Positions 18,269-29,796 of a stretch of 64,000 nucleotides of DNA are shown here, in pieces; positions within the stretch are counted from its first letter, which is position 1, and each line of letters starts with the position of its first letter. Made by a program: the position numbers and the translations under genes. Location: positions 6,131,182 to 6,195,181 of the forward strand of contig NC_087384.1 in assembly GCF_963675165.1 (NCBI RefSeq). Direction: 5' to 3'. Source of the stretch: Halichondria panicea (lineage: Eukaryota; Porifera; Demospongiae; Suberitida; Halichondriidae). The notes under the pieces were generated by a model. That model was not told the DNA's origin, did not search any database, and saw only the letters and a program-made list of their open reading frames with translations.

Positions 18269-18699
18269 GGACATCATTAAATCAATATCTTTACTACCAC
18301 TTATTGTTGCTAAATGGGAAGTATCATACCAGGTATAATGCCAAGAGGCTCTTGGGTATTATTAGTAGATCTACATGCTATGATGGGGAGAGTATATATT
18401 ATTTTGCGCATGGGCATTAGGTCATGTAGAAGTTGGTAAGAAGTACCTGTAGATATTGCTTCAAGTATTACAGTTAGCGCTATCTAGCAGCTTTGCAGCC
18501 ATTTTAGGACAGTGACAAACATGGATTCTTCTGATATAGCCACTCTCCCGGTGGAGTATCGCTATATTAACAGTAGTTCAATTGGAAATGAAGGTCGATT
18601 TGAGGAATGTATCACTGTACGGTTTCGACTTGTCGATATACACTTTTAAATTTCATGCTGCATTTGTTCACTAGCTTTAATGGACTTCAAAAAAGTAAC

Positions 18700-20987
18700 A
18701 TGGCTAAACCCTTACAACTAATCAAAGGGAAAACACTCCATCTTCGTCGAGGAAAGCGTGAGCGCCGTCTGGATGATGACCACAAAGACTCTTCGCTGAC
18801 AGATTGTGGAGTTGTCGATGGGGACTGTTTGGTCTTTCGAGGTTATACACCACTAAGCAAGAAAACTTATAATTTCAATTTAGAAGTGATTGGTCCAGAT
18901 GATACAAGAGTTCAAGTTTCGGTTACCAACACCGCTAATATTAAAACACTGAAGCACAAGCTACAAAATGCCACTGGCATTCATATCTCTGAAATCGTTC
19001 TCTCTCACAAAGATAAAATTATTAGCAAACAATCAAAAACTGCTGTTGGATTTTATTCAGGTAGTGTACGTAGTAAGGAGCTGTTGCGAATGGTGCAAGT
19101 AAAGAAAGAAAGTCCTACTATTGAAAGCAATATCGATGTTGATGGTGAGCTGATCATGAGATCTGCATGCATGTGTAATGTAATGCTATGGTGAAAAAAT
19201 TCCACCCACCGTTAGAGAAAAATTGACCTGGTGGCAAGGCTTTGCTGTATCCATATCCCATAATTTGCAACCATAGATAATGAATATTATAGTTATTGAA
19301 ACGTGTCAGACTCTACATGCTGTCTGTCCCTTAAAACAGTATTTATTGGATACTTTTCACTCATGATTACATTTATCAGTATAGTGTTAAGTCACGTAGT
19401 GCCTATAATAATTATAGCAGTTTGGTCAGCACATTTTAATGACTATTGCGAATGAGCCAAATCAAGAATTTTGCGATCTATTGCATTATTCTGGCAAGGT
19501 CATATAATTATACCAGTATGCGATTTTATTTTTGCAACGTTCGAAAAGTTTGCATACGTTTGATGCTCGCAGAGTGTAGAGTGTGTACTTATGTGTACTT
19601 ATGTGTACTTATGTGCTGTGACAGTGTCCAGGTTGCTGTGATTGTACGTCTTTGGACTTTATCAGTCCTGTGGGTTAGGGGAGAGCTATAGGTATTGTAT
19701 AGTGCTCCCGGGAGGAGGGGTGGGGATTTGCATTGATAGGTACGTAATTACATCTACAAACTGTCTCAGTAACCAGCTCAGGAGTATGCAGTAACCTTAG
19801 AATTTGGGATATGGAAGGTAACTTCAGTGCCGGATAGGCCAGGGTGTTAAGTCTGGGACAGTCCTGGCCATTTATACATGCATGCACAGTTGTCTTGGCA
19901 CCTATCATTATATAATATGCAATATATATCTTCCAGTTGCAACAGTGTCATATTTTTATACAGCACCGGCTACTGACACTATAGAGCCATCTGCTCAACC
20001 AGCTCTTCAACGGCTGATGGACAAACGTCAGGTCACTGATTCACAAGTCAACCAGCAAAAAGATATATTATCTGCTAACAACGCCTGTCTTGACATAACG
20101 GTGAGTGTTTGTGTGTGCCTAAAATGTACGTCGAACTATTTTGAATGGCACCAAACCTTATCAAATGAGTGCACTGCATGTCTGTCTAGCCCTTACTACA
20201 CGGGAGGATACCGATCTGTCAGGGTCAAAAATCAATTTCATGTTGACGTAGCTAGAGTTCTTTCTATACAGCCAGTAATAATGTAGGTAGTTGTCAACTG
20301 TTACTCTACTCAGGAATAAAGAGACTAGCCCCAGCAGTACATACAAGCATTAACTTCCCTTAGAGTATAATTCGAAGCATTATACAACTGTTATTATGTG
20401 TTTTCAGGCAATTTTTAGAGTATTATGTGTGTTACTCACTGGGTCTACATGTATTAAAGGACGTACGTCTGCTATACTGCACAACATGCAAAATCAAACC
20501 AACGTTGAGGGTTATAATTATGGTTGCCACAGATAACATTAATTGTGGGTAATGTTGTCATTCCTCCATGCAAAGTGTATATACGTAACCTACTTAGGGT
20601 ACACTCAAGCAACACCTTAACGTTATACTATTTAGGGTACACTCAAGCAACACCTTAACGTTATACTTCTTATTGATTAGTGCTCAGCACTATATATAGT
20701 ATTTAAAGTTTCATTCAATACAGGAAATTCCCACTATATCTGTTGAAGAAGGATCACTTCAAGGGATTTCTGTGGCACGAGCACAGAAACACACCACTGA
20801 AAGAGCAGTTCTGTCACATGCCACAGAAGTAGCAGGCCTCTCGAGAAAGCGATTAGTAAGAAGCGGAAGTGGGCGTGGGGACGAGGCTACAGAAGTAGAT
20901 GCCTTACTATCAAGCAATGGATTGACGTGCACAGACGTTGAGGGTTATAATTATATGGTTGCCACAGATAACATTAATTGTGGGTAA
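18700..20987 (+). CDS. Protein with ubiquitin-like domains and a death-domain-gene linker
   Basis: Core exons are 18675-19144 (first Met at 18700), 19964-20100 and 20724-20987, with consistent phases; from 18700 the product is about 281 residues. The first exon encodes two ubiquitin-like segments: one ending SSLTDCGVVDGDCLVFRGY, then YNFNLEVIGPDDTRVQVSV ... IKTLKHKLQNATG. The second and third exons are homologous to linker exons of the death-domain gene (5665-7956), but the death domains are lost: exon 3 runs into duplicated intron DNA and stops. An upstream ATG at 18521 opens a plausible UBL strand (EECITVRF) but hits a stop at about 18646, so a short weak-donor intron or a frameshift is needed. 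It may be a living short gene or one in decay. Confidence 0.5.
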
Positions 20988-21113
20988 TATTGTGATTCCA
21001 TGCAAAGCGTATATACGTAACCTATTTAGGGTACACTCAAGCAACACCTTAACATCACTTCTTATTGATTAGTGCTCAGTACTATATAGCATTTAAAGTT
21101 TCATTCAATACAG

Positions 21114-21317
21114 GAAATTCCCACTATATCTGTTGAAGAAGGATCACTTCGAGAAATTTTTGTGGTACGAGTACAGAAACACACTACTGAAAGAGCAGTT
21201 CCATCACATGCCACAAAAGTAGCAGGCCTCTCGAGAAAACGATTAGTAAGAAGTGAAACTGGGCGTGTTATCACTCTGCAGTCATTTTTAGTAATATTCT
21301 GGGTAACTTGGCTGTAA
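21114..21317 (+). pseudogene. Second copy of the linker exon
   Basis: A further copy of the EIPTISVEEGSL exon (compare 20724 and 7438) with acceptor atacag, produced by a tandem duplication of about 400 bp. It diverges after LVRSETGR and stops at 21315. No death domain follows. Confidence 0.75.
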
Positions 21318-22293
21318 TCACATTTAATTGTAACCACATATAGCTAATGATTATGAATACCATTAAGATCTCAAGCACTGTGCAGTGTACACCATAATGA
21401 CTCCATATATATAGCCTTGATTCCAGGCCGTGAAGAAAAAGGTGCCTTTCTCTTCGCGCCTCCTGCAGTCGAGGCTACTCCATATGCCAATGAAACTCTC
21501 CTATATACTACACCCATGCATATCATGCAACTCTTGATCAACTTATTCAGTGATACTTTGCGTAATGTTGCATGCAGTAATGCATGTTGCTCTTCCCCAC
21601 TGGCCTACCACACTGACACCGCCACCCCCTGTGATATAGGGAAACTCGCAAATAAGGTCAAGCAAATGCACCATTTAGATTTCTCAACGAGTTTTATTTG
21701 CATATGCATGGAGATGTTTTCTGAGGCTGTTGCTGAAAGGTCTCATTATAATCCCTTATCTGTGGTTACAAATAATTATGGGTACAGCCAAGTTACACAG
21801 AATATTGCAAGTTCTACTGAATCACTAACTTTCAGGGAAATTCCCTGGGTGTTTTTAAGATTAGCCCAAACAAGCTGTGACACAATAATTATAATGCTCA
21901 ACAATAATAGTATGCTTATATGCACAGATCTAGATTAGAATTAACACTTATTATCAGGGCTCTTGGTAACTTTGCATGCACATGCAGTATTATACACATA
22001 ACTTTGACAGACAGATACATTATGTAGTATTTGTTGCATTTTGAGTGGGCAGATCAAAGGAAACACTGTGCCAATATCTGCCATATGGCACAGGTCAAGC
22101 CTTGAACTGTGCCACTATCTAGATACTGGCATAGCATGGCTGAAGTTACCTAAAGCCCACCCTCCACCCAGTAACCTGAAACGGTCCCTTTTATAGCAAA
22201 CTAGTTGTCCTATAAAAGGAGTGATGTGTACACGGAAAGAAATGCACAAGGAATGCAACAAATCAGTTGTTACACAGCTCACTCGTGCGCACA
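21318..22293. other. Spacer, no supported gene
   Basis: Contains an open stretch (21417-21938) with no ATG at its start and no recognisable domain. An inverted repeat of about 65 bp pairs 21276-21345 with 21740-21810 (acagccaagttac / gtaacttggctgt). Otherwise AT-rich. Confidence 0.55.
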
Positions 22294-22408
22294 TGGGATA
22301 TATTGGCTCAGTAGTGCCTTTTCCCTCGAGGCCGCAGGCTCAGTAGTGTCTTTTCCCTCGAGGCCTGCGGCCCTCGGGCCTAAGTCACTACTGAGCCAAT
22401 ATATCCCA
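22294..22408. repeat. Foldback element with 23-bp perfect arms
   Basis: TGGGATATATTGGCTCAGTAGTG (22294-22316) is repeated inverted at 22386-22408. The interior holds two cctcgaggc blocks. Looks like a miniature inverted-repeat element. Confidence 0.8.
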
Positions 22409-22517
22409 CGTGGCACTCGTGCATGTGTCACAACTATAACATGGGCTTCATAATTATTATAGTCTACAATTAAAAGTTAATGTTGACAAAATAAATGGAC
22501 ACACTGTATGATAAAAA

Positions 22518-23456
22518 TTATTCAATCCATATCGGTCCAACACTAGCTACTGAATTAAGTGTGTTCATCTCCACAAGTGCTGGCATGTCAATGGCATACT
22601 GCGGCAGCTTCACACCACACACAGGACACTCCACAGTCTCCACATCCCTCACACCCTCCACATTCCTCACACTCGTCACAGCTGCCACACGCTCCTCAAT
22701 AACGCTGCCGTAGTAACTTTCAGTTGCATCTGAGTCCACCTCTTCTGTGCCGGCTTGCTTCTTCTCGATATTCGATTGGACGTTTTCACGAGCCAGGTCC
22801 ATCTGTGATGTATAAATCATAAGACAGGTGACATCATTGTATGAATAACATTACATGCCTATGGGTATTTTAATGAATAATGAATACAATGATTCAGCAA
22901 AAAATGAAGAGCCCCTTTAATGGTAAACATTCATCCGTGCAACAATAAAAGTCAAATCAGGATGTCATACAGGGGGGGGAAGGGGGGATACCCCCCTTTT
23001 TTGCATTCATACAAATACTATAGTTGTATGACTGAGTGTCCATAGCTGGCAATTTAACAGGGCATTGAAATAACAGTTGACCTTTTTTTACAAAAATGTT
23101 CTGGTTACTTTTATTATTTCCCCCCTCTACTTCAAAATCCTGTATGACACCCTGACTGTGTTAATAAGAGATATTAATTTTACAGAAACAGGTAAGCCAA
23201 AGGTTGACAGAATAGAACGTGATTGAACTATTTGTGTGTCTCCCTCAAAAGACTAATCTACATCTTGACTATAAATTAGCACACAAACTCACGGGTGTTG
23301 CCCTGACAAGAGAGTCACACTCCTTTATCGGTCGATCAATCTTCCTCCTCTTGCTAACCCATCCCCGAGGGGCCACTGACCGAGGGTGCTTCTTACCACG
23401 CTTTCCCCACCTCCACTTGTCCTCTTCACTCTCATCTCCGATCTCTGACTCATTAT
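22518..23456 (-). pseudogene. Duplicate 3' cassette of the XRCC1-NTD/UBZ4 gene (zinc finger damaged)
   Basis: Minus-strand copies of exon 4 (23293-23456, exactly 164 nt as in the intact gene) and exon 5 (22518-22802) keep acceptor and donor signals and open frames. In exon 5 a 4-nt loss after LPQYAI removes the zinc-binding His and last Cys (EVHASTC becomes DMPALV), and a 4-nt gain 11 or so codons later restores the frame. The 5' exons are missing here. It could be dead, or serve as a distal alternative 3' end for the gene starting at 39667. Confidence 0.75.
22958..23154. repeat. MITE, CAGGGTGTCATACAGG family, copy 1
   Basis: Terminal inverted repeats CAGGATGTCATACAGG / CCTGTATGACACCCTG bound about 200 bp with a G/C-homopolymer-rich interior. 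Related to 55428-55598 in the opposite orientation. Lies in the intron between the duplicated exons 4 and 5. Confidence 0.82.
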
Positions 23457-24198
23457 CTGTGTGTGTGTGGTGAGGTGGAATACACAGTATTGTGGCAAAC
23501 CTAGGGGAGACTTAGATACCAAAGGCACCTAAATCTTGTGGCTCTCAGTCTGCCTCTTCAGTGATTTGTAGGTTCGCGGTGTATCAATATATCATGCATA
23601 TTTTAGAATTGGATTATCACATTTTTGAAGGTTATGCATGGTAAACATATTGTCGGGTGAAGAATCAGCTTGTTTCACACATCCGTTCTCATCTGGCAGC
23701 TGTCTGATTACATGTATACGTTCCGTCTGATAATTGATACATGTAATTGTAAAATACTTTTAATGATGTCTTTAGTCATTATTCTATTATATATAATTAT
23801 ATATATATTTAATGCTTAGCTGGAGCATTTGAGGGGGAGCTTCCCCGCCCACTATGCTAGATGATCAGAGTATGAGACAGAAATGTTAATTATGGGAATT
23901 CCCCCCTCAAGAACTTTCAACTTCCTAATGCAAGTAGTCTACGTGTGCATGACTTAGCCCCCACTTCCCTAAGTGAAGTGGGAAGTGCGGCCTGGGATCG
24001 AGACTAGTGCATGACATGGGCAATTATGATGCAACCAAATAATTTATAGTATCTATGGTTATTTCCCAGGGGAAACCTGTACCTTGTACCTACCCTTGCT
24101 TCAACTATTTAATGTTCAACTCTCCAAGTATCTAGTATCTACTGGGTAGATTGAAATTAGCCCAGACAACATTGAAGGATTCTATCAACATATTAAAT
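23457..24198. other. Spacer upstream of TRAF copy 2
   Basis: No gene seen. AT-rich, with tatata tracts at 23785-23815 and a short repeated phrase gcggcctgggatcgag at 23990 that also occurs at 5635. Confidence 0.55.
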
Positions 24199-25818
24199 AT
24201 GGCAGCCTATAAAATAGCTCGCAGCACAGTACAGAACTTGGATCTTTATGACAAGTATACTTGCCCTCACTGCCACCATCTCTGCAAGGATGCTGTACAG
24301 TCAGTGTGTGGCCACTGGCTATGTGAGAGCTGTGCAGATGAGCTAATGGCAACTAGGTGAGTTGCAATGGCTATATTGACTATAGTTAAAATAATGGATT
24401 GCATGGGGGTAAATAAAACGCTAGCTATAGAACTATAATATATAAGTTAACAACTGCATGCATCCACAGCTATTAGATATACAGCTAGCTGTATAGCTGG
24501 ACTATATATACACGTTATCTTATTCTACAGCTCCCCCAAGTGCCCACGACCTGATTGCCAAGAAGATCTCAATTCAGATGGAGACCAGTGCTTCCCCGAT
24601 CGCTTTGTGAGGAAAGAGATTGCAAGGATGATGGTCCTCTGCCCCTACAAAGACAACGGTTGCCAATGGGAGGACAAGATGGCAGATCTGGAGGCTCATC
24701 TGAAGACGTGTACATTCGCCTCTGATGTGACGTGTCCACTAGCTCCACTAGGGTGCCAACACAGCCAAACAGTAAGTAGTCTATACAATAGGCATAACAA
24801 CTAAAATGCTACAGAGGATTGCAAAATGTTTATTCGTATGTAGTAACTACTAAGGCTTATAAGATTGCAATTCCTTGTATTATTATGATACTTGCTTTAC
24901 TATACCACCTTCTATGATTATTAACAGGGAACAAAACAGGAACTACAGAAGCACATAGCTGAGTGTGGACCGGAGCATCTACAGCTAATGGCTGGTATTT
25001 TGAGTCTCTTACGCCCACTACTACCATCAGCCATCAGCTCCGAGAGTGCTAGCGTGGTCGAGAGAGACGGAGTCCTTACTAGCAAAGGAAGCAAAACGAA
25101 ACGCTCAGCACTAAAACACGATGACTATGGCTACCAAAGCAGAAGGATCTATAGCGATGAAGCAAGTACAGCTGCTTTCGCAAGTGTTACGGAAAAGGTC
25201 AAGCGTGAGCTGGACACAAAACTGACCACACAACTGAGAAAAAAGGATGAAGAAATTGATACACTCGTAAAAAAAGTGAGTAGTTTAGAGAGGGCAATGA
25301 AATCAAAGCAAGCCGAGTACGAGGATAGAGACTTTCGATTATCACTGATAGAAAATAGTTCCCACGATGGCCAAATGATATGGAAAATCCCGCAGTTCAG
25401 TCAGAGAATGGCTGACGCACAATCAGGCAAGTACACATCAATCTTCAGCCTTCCGTTTCACACAGGGAAGTACGGCTACAAGATGTGCCTCAGGCTATAC
25501 ATCCTAGGAGACGGTATCGGAAAGAACACTCACATGTCGCTCTTTTTTGTTATAATGAAGGGAGAGTTTGACAATATTCTGCAATGGCCTTTCACATCCA
25601 AAGTAACCTTTAAGCTGATCAATCAGACGGGGAATAGGGACATCATAGACAGCTTCAAACCTGACCCCATGAGCAGCTCCTTCCAAAAGCCAAAGTCTGA
25701 CATGAACATTGCGAGTGGTTGTCCACGTTTTGTATCTCACACTGAACTAAAGAGTGGTGGATTTATAGTAGAAGACACGCTGTTCATCAAATCCACAGTG
25801 GATTGTACTAACTTATAA
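24199..25818 (+). CDS. TRAF-family protein, copy 2
   Basis: Exons 24199-24356, 24531-24771 and 24928-25818 close to 429 residues. Same architecture as copy 1: RING-like finger, two TRAF zinc fingers, coiled coil with VTEKVKRELDTKLTTQ, and MATH domain. It differs from copy 1 by scattered substitutions (for example FDK to YDK, CPQPDC to CPRPDC) and ends STVDCTNL. An in-frame ATG at 24151 would add 16 residues; 24199 is preferred because all three copies share that N-terminus. It is flanked by XRCC1-NTD gene fragments as part of module unit 2. Confidence 0.93.
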
Positions 25819-26424
25819 CTAGGAGCGATAACCATTTAAAATGATCTACATGTAGGACACAATAATATCTCATGTCCATCTCCCCCCCCCCACGTACCCT
25901 ATACTATCACTTATAATTATTGTTAATTTTTTTTTTCTGTTTCGGACACAATCAATCTCATATCTATCATACTTTTGCGAGTGTTAATTTCTGCTATTTC
26001 TAGTAAAATTAATTACTCGCAGATAGCTAATTGGAATCTCCATAATTTGAATAACATTAATTTCACAACTTGAGCAGAATTTAATACCAGGAAATGAGCT
26101 AAACAGTGAAATCCCCCAAAAATCTACCTGTGAAAATATGTCATCCTATAAGGTCAATGTTAATGATTAAGTTCGTGGGAAGTTGTACCATGTACCAGGA
26201 AGCTATAGAAAATGTGTCAGCTATGACGGAATCTAGCACAATGAGATCAAAGACAGACAGTAATGTGTAAGCTTATTCACACACACAGTGATATAACCAG
26301 CACAGCTATACTGAAATTGAATATCATGCAAGTACGATTACTGAACTCTCAATGCACCAATACACCCACCAAACTATTTGACCAGAGAGGATAATTATAA
26401 TGGCTAGATTATAAATTATATAGC
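25819..26424. other. Spacer downstream of TRAF copy 2
   Basis: No gene seen. Shares blocks with 28240-28640 and 37480-37680 (catgggaagttgtacc, tatagaaaatgtgtca), which supports copying of the whole module. Confidence 0.6.
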
Positions 26425-26497
26425 CTGAGTTGCCGTTGTGCATGCATAATTATAATTATTAATCATAGTATAATTAATATGCACAACCGCAACTCAG
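26425..26497. repeat. Short hairpin element, copy 1
   Basis: CTGAGTTGCCGTTGTGCAT (26425-26443) pairs with 26479-26497 with one mismatch around an AT-rich loop. A second copy is at 28661. Confidence 0.75.
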
Positions 26498-26537
26498 CTA
26501 CCTAATTAAGTAGACTATATATGATCAATTGATCATG

Positions 26538-26632
26538 TACTCACCAAATGCTGATAGGGCGCCCACATTTATAAGGAAGCTTCTTTCCCTCAGTCTTTGA
26601 GCAAAGTCCACTTTAACCTAGGCTTTAGGCAA
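26538..26632 (-). pseudogene. Relic of XRCC1-NTD exon 3 end, copy in unit 2
   Basis: Minus-strand match to the last 90 or so bases of exon 3 at 38279 (GKKLPY ... ISW-like) with the gtgagtac donor still present but the frame shifted. Confidence 0.75.
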
Positions 26633-27685
26633 TATAGGGGTTGGTAGATTCAAGTATGCTGGAATAATTTTGAGCATAATAGGCACATTTTTTTGGTGAG
26701 AATTATGCCAGCATAATAGGCACCGTTATGAGAATAATAGACAGGTTTTGGAAGTACAGGTCAGTACGAATCATAGTACGTAGGCTTATCGATGGTTGTG
26801 ATATAAGTATATATATACTGATAGTTAATTTATCTCCATGGCATTCTGTATTATAATAAGATAGAGTTGTGTTATAGTTTGATGTTACTTGTGCAATGAC
26901 ATGGTGTCTATGTGGAGAGTAATGTGGGATCCGGAATAATAGGCGATTTGAGAAAAATAATAGGCAATTTGAAGAAAAATAGGCTGTTATACTTGAGCAT
27001 AAAAATAGCATAATAGGTAATATCTCGACCAACCCCTACCATGCAGTTGAATCGCCCACCAGGACATTAATAAAGAGAAGGAGCCATCTAAATAAGTTGC
27101 CGAACTCTGTCAGACATCAAACTGCATGTGTCAGTCCTAATGCACGAACAAAACAAGACTAATTGCACACTCTAACAGATGGCCATGCATGTAACAATTA
27201 TCCATGCAGCGAAAACCAAGTCGCTTCCAGTCCAAACATTGATCACATAAAAACTCACTGAATAAAAAAAAAACTGCGGAATAGTTGAAAGCTGAGTTCA
27301 ATCTAGATAGAGTGGCAGTATACAGAGTGCAGAATCAAGGAACCTTGCAAAGCAGGCTTAGAGCTGTTTCCTATGACCCTTAAAAGTGCTGAATCAGCAA
27401 TTAAGAGCTCACCTCCATCCTAGCTGCTAGGAGTGGGTGATACGACAACATACGATAGAATATGAGAATGTGATTTATGATGCCATATCAACTCCTGCAT
27501 GGGTCACCCAAAGGTGTACGGCGCGCATAATCCTAAATTTCTATATCATAGAGTGTAATGTAACGATTTATATATTGGGTTGGATTCATAGATCACGTAG
27601 TTTAAATTAGACAGATAGAGAGCAAACTATAGACGTGAAAAGGTGCATGAACATAAGTGGACATACACACATGCACACTCAAATG

Positions 27686-27991
27686 TCAGTCAATCCATAT
27701 CGGTCCCACACTAGCTACTGAAGTGTGTTCATCTCCACAAGTGCTGGCATGCACCTCAATGGCATACTGCGGCAGCTTCACACCACACGTAGGGCACTCC
27801 ACAGTCTCCACATCCTCACATGCACTCGTCACATCTTTCACAGCCTTCACAGCCTCCACATCCCTCACACTTGTCACAGCTTCCACACACTCCTCAACAT
27901 CGCTGCCGTAGTAGCTTTCAGTTGCATCTGAGTCCACCTCTTCTGTGCCGGCTAGCTTCTTCTCGATATTCGATTGGACGTTTTCACCAGC
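27686..27991 (-). pseudogene. UBZ4 terminal exon, orphan copy
   Basis: Minus-strand copy of the last exon of the XRCC1-NTD/UBZ4 gene, with an intact C-x2-C ... H-x3-C finger (CPTCGVKLPQYAIEVHASTC). The upstream part, including its splice acceptor, is replaced at about 27992 by a MATH fragment of the opposite strand, and no exon 4 copy lies beside it. Confidence 0.75.
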
Positions 27992-27995
27992 CACT

Positions 27996-28236
27996 TCCGT
28001 TTCATACGGGAAAGTACGGCTACAAGATGTGTCTCAGGCATACATTCTGGGAGACGGTATCAGAAAGAACACTCACATGCCGCTCTTATTTGGAATCGAG
28101 GCAAAAGTCTAACATTATAATTTAACATTGCAAGTGGCTGTCCACGTTTTGTATCTCACACTGAACTAAAGAGTGGTGGATTTATAGTGGATGACACACT
28201 GTTCATCAAATCCACAGTGGATTGTAGCAATTCATA
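27996..28236 (+). pseudogene. TRAF MATH-domain fragment (fourth copy)
   Basis: Plus-strand remains of a fourth TRAF gene: TGKYGYKMCLR, then a frameshift and an internal deletion of the FFVIMKGEFDN to KPKSD region, then SGCPRFVSHTELKSGGFIV and a stop at 28234. Its 5' exons are gone. Confidence 0.88.
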
Positions 28237-28395
28237 ACTATATAGGAGTGATAACTGATATTAGGAGTGGACACAATCAATATCTCATATCCATTCCCCC
28301 CCCCCCCCAACCTTTTACTATCACTTATTGTTATTTGTTACTTTCAAGCTGACATGACTTAATCTCTCAATGTTATGATTGCTTCATGGGAAGTT

Positions 28396-28458
28396 GTACC
28401 ATGACATGGTGCATGTACCATGACATGGTGCATGTACCATGACATGGTGCATGTACCA
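28396..28458. repeat. 19-bp tandem repeat, three copies
   Basis: Three head-to-tail units of ccatgacatggtgcatgta. Each is nearly self-complementary. Confidence 0.85.
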
Positions 28459-28660
28459 GGAAATGCCCATAGAAAATGTGTGCTACTACACAATGAGACA
28501 GAAAGTAATGTGTAAGCTTATTCACACACACAGTGATACCAGCACAGCTACTGAAATTGAATATCATGCAAGTATGATACTGATACTGAACTCTCAATAC
28601 ACCCACCAAACTATTTGACCAGGAGGATAATTATAATGGCTAGACTATATAAAGTATAGC

Positions 28661-28727
28661 CTGAGTTGCCGTTGTGCATGCATATAATAATCATACAGTA
28701 TAATTAATATGCACAACCGCAACTCAG
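28661..28727. repeat. Short hairpin element, copy 2
   Basis: Copy of 26425-26497 with the same arms and a slightly shorter loop. Confidence 0.75.
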
Positions 28728-29705
28728 CTACCTAATTATGCCTCGAGGCGTAGCCGCACGAGGGATACGGTAAAGCTGACTGTGTGTGTGTGTGTCTGTT
28801 CCAGCTGTAACTGCTCAACGGTTGCAATGCGACGAAAACTAACAGCTTCTATAGGCTTCTAGCCACGTTCTCTTGGATTTTGATTCGTGGATTAGCAAAC
28901 TAAAGCTTCTTTCTCGAGTTATGGCTAGTTTGACTCACATTGAAGGCTGTTGCAGTCTCTTCAGAATCTTTCATAGCATCATCTGTCCGCACAAACTTTC
29001 TATTCAACATATGAGTTAGCCTTGCACTAAAGCGCTAGCTTTTTGTTAGCTACAAGACTCAGAAAATACCTGTTAAAACAGCTAGCTAGCAGTAGCCATT
29101 TGTGAAATTGATCTCTTTGGACACACCCTTTAATTATTCCTATGGATGTAATGCGCATGCGCGCTCATTCCCCAGATCCAGATCCTCCTGGCAGAATCAT
29201 ATTTTTCTTGAGGGCCTGGTAAGCCACAAAACACTACTATAGATAACAATATGTATGTACACAAGTCTTTTCTTCTTAAATATTATAATTATACACTGCA
29301 TGAACTACAGATCCAATTTTCTTCTTTCTTGAGGTCCTGGTATTAAAGCCACATAATACAACAATAGATGCATGTAATAAGTCTTTTCTTCTCAGTGGCT
29401 TTATATAAATAAGCTAACTTTATGAAATAATTATGCACTTCCGCTTATAATTAATTGAAAACAAAATCTTCTTCTTTGTTGCTTCCTAGATCCTTGAGGT
29501 CCTGGTATAAGCAGCCACAAAACACAACAATGATACCATAATTATACAATTGCAAGTCAGTTTTAGACAGATTATTTTATACACTTTTTCCTCTTCTATA
29601 CTTTCTCTTCTATACTTTTGAGCGAAAGCAAATCATGGCGAGAGGCATTAGCACAGCGCCAGCTTGAACACTAGTAAATTAAGTAGACTATGATCAATTG
29701 ACCAT
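28728..29705. other. Repeat-derived spacer
   Basis: 28840-29160 matches the dispersed block at 1410-1660 and 3680-3950 (ttctataggcttctag, gagttatg, tagctctgcac or tagccttgcac). 29205-29535 has three loosely spaced copies of ttgaggtcctggta ... agccacaaaacac, about 120-165 bp apart. No coding signal. Confidence 0.65.
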
Positions 29706-29796
29706 GTACTCACCAAATGCTGATAGGGCGCCCACATTTACAAGGAAGCTTCTTTCCCTCAGTCTTTTAGCAAAGTCCACTTTAACCTAGGCTTTA
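29706..29796 (-). pseudogene. Relic of XRCC1-NTD exon 3 end, copy in unit 3
   Basis: Same relic as 26538-26632, donor retained, frame broken. Confidence 0.75.

Larger units (their letters stand above)
26538..27991. repeat. Direct duplication block A
   Basis: About 1.45 kb that recurs at 29706-31154: exon-3 relic, a block with many ataatagg motifs, gccatctaaataa, ccatgcagcgaaaaccaagtcgc, then a UBZ4 exon. Copies differ by small indels. Confidence 0.85.

Noticed and set aside
21417-21938. 173-residue plus-strand frame
   Set aside because: Begins without ATG, has no recognisable domain, and overlaps an inverted repeat shared with 21276-21345.
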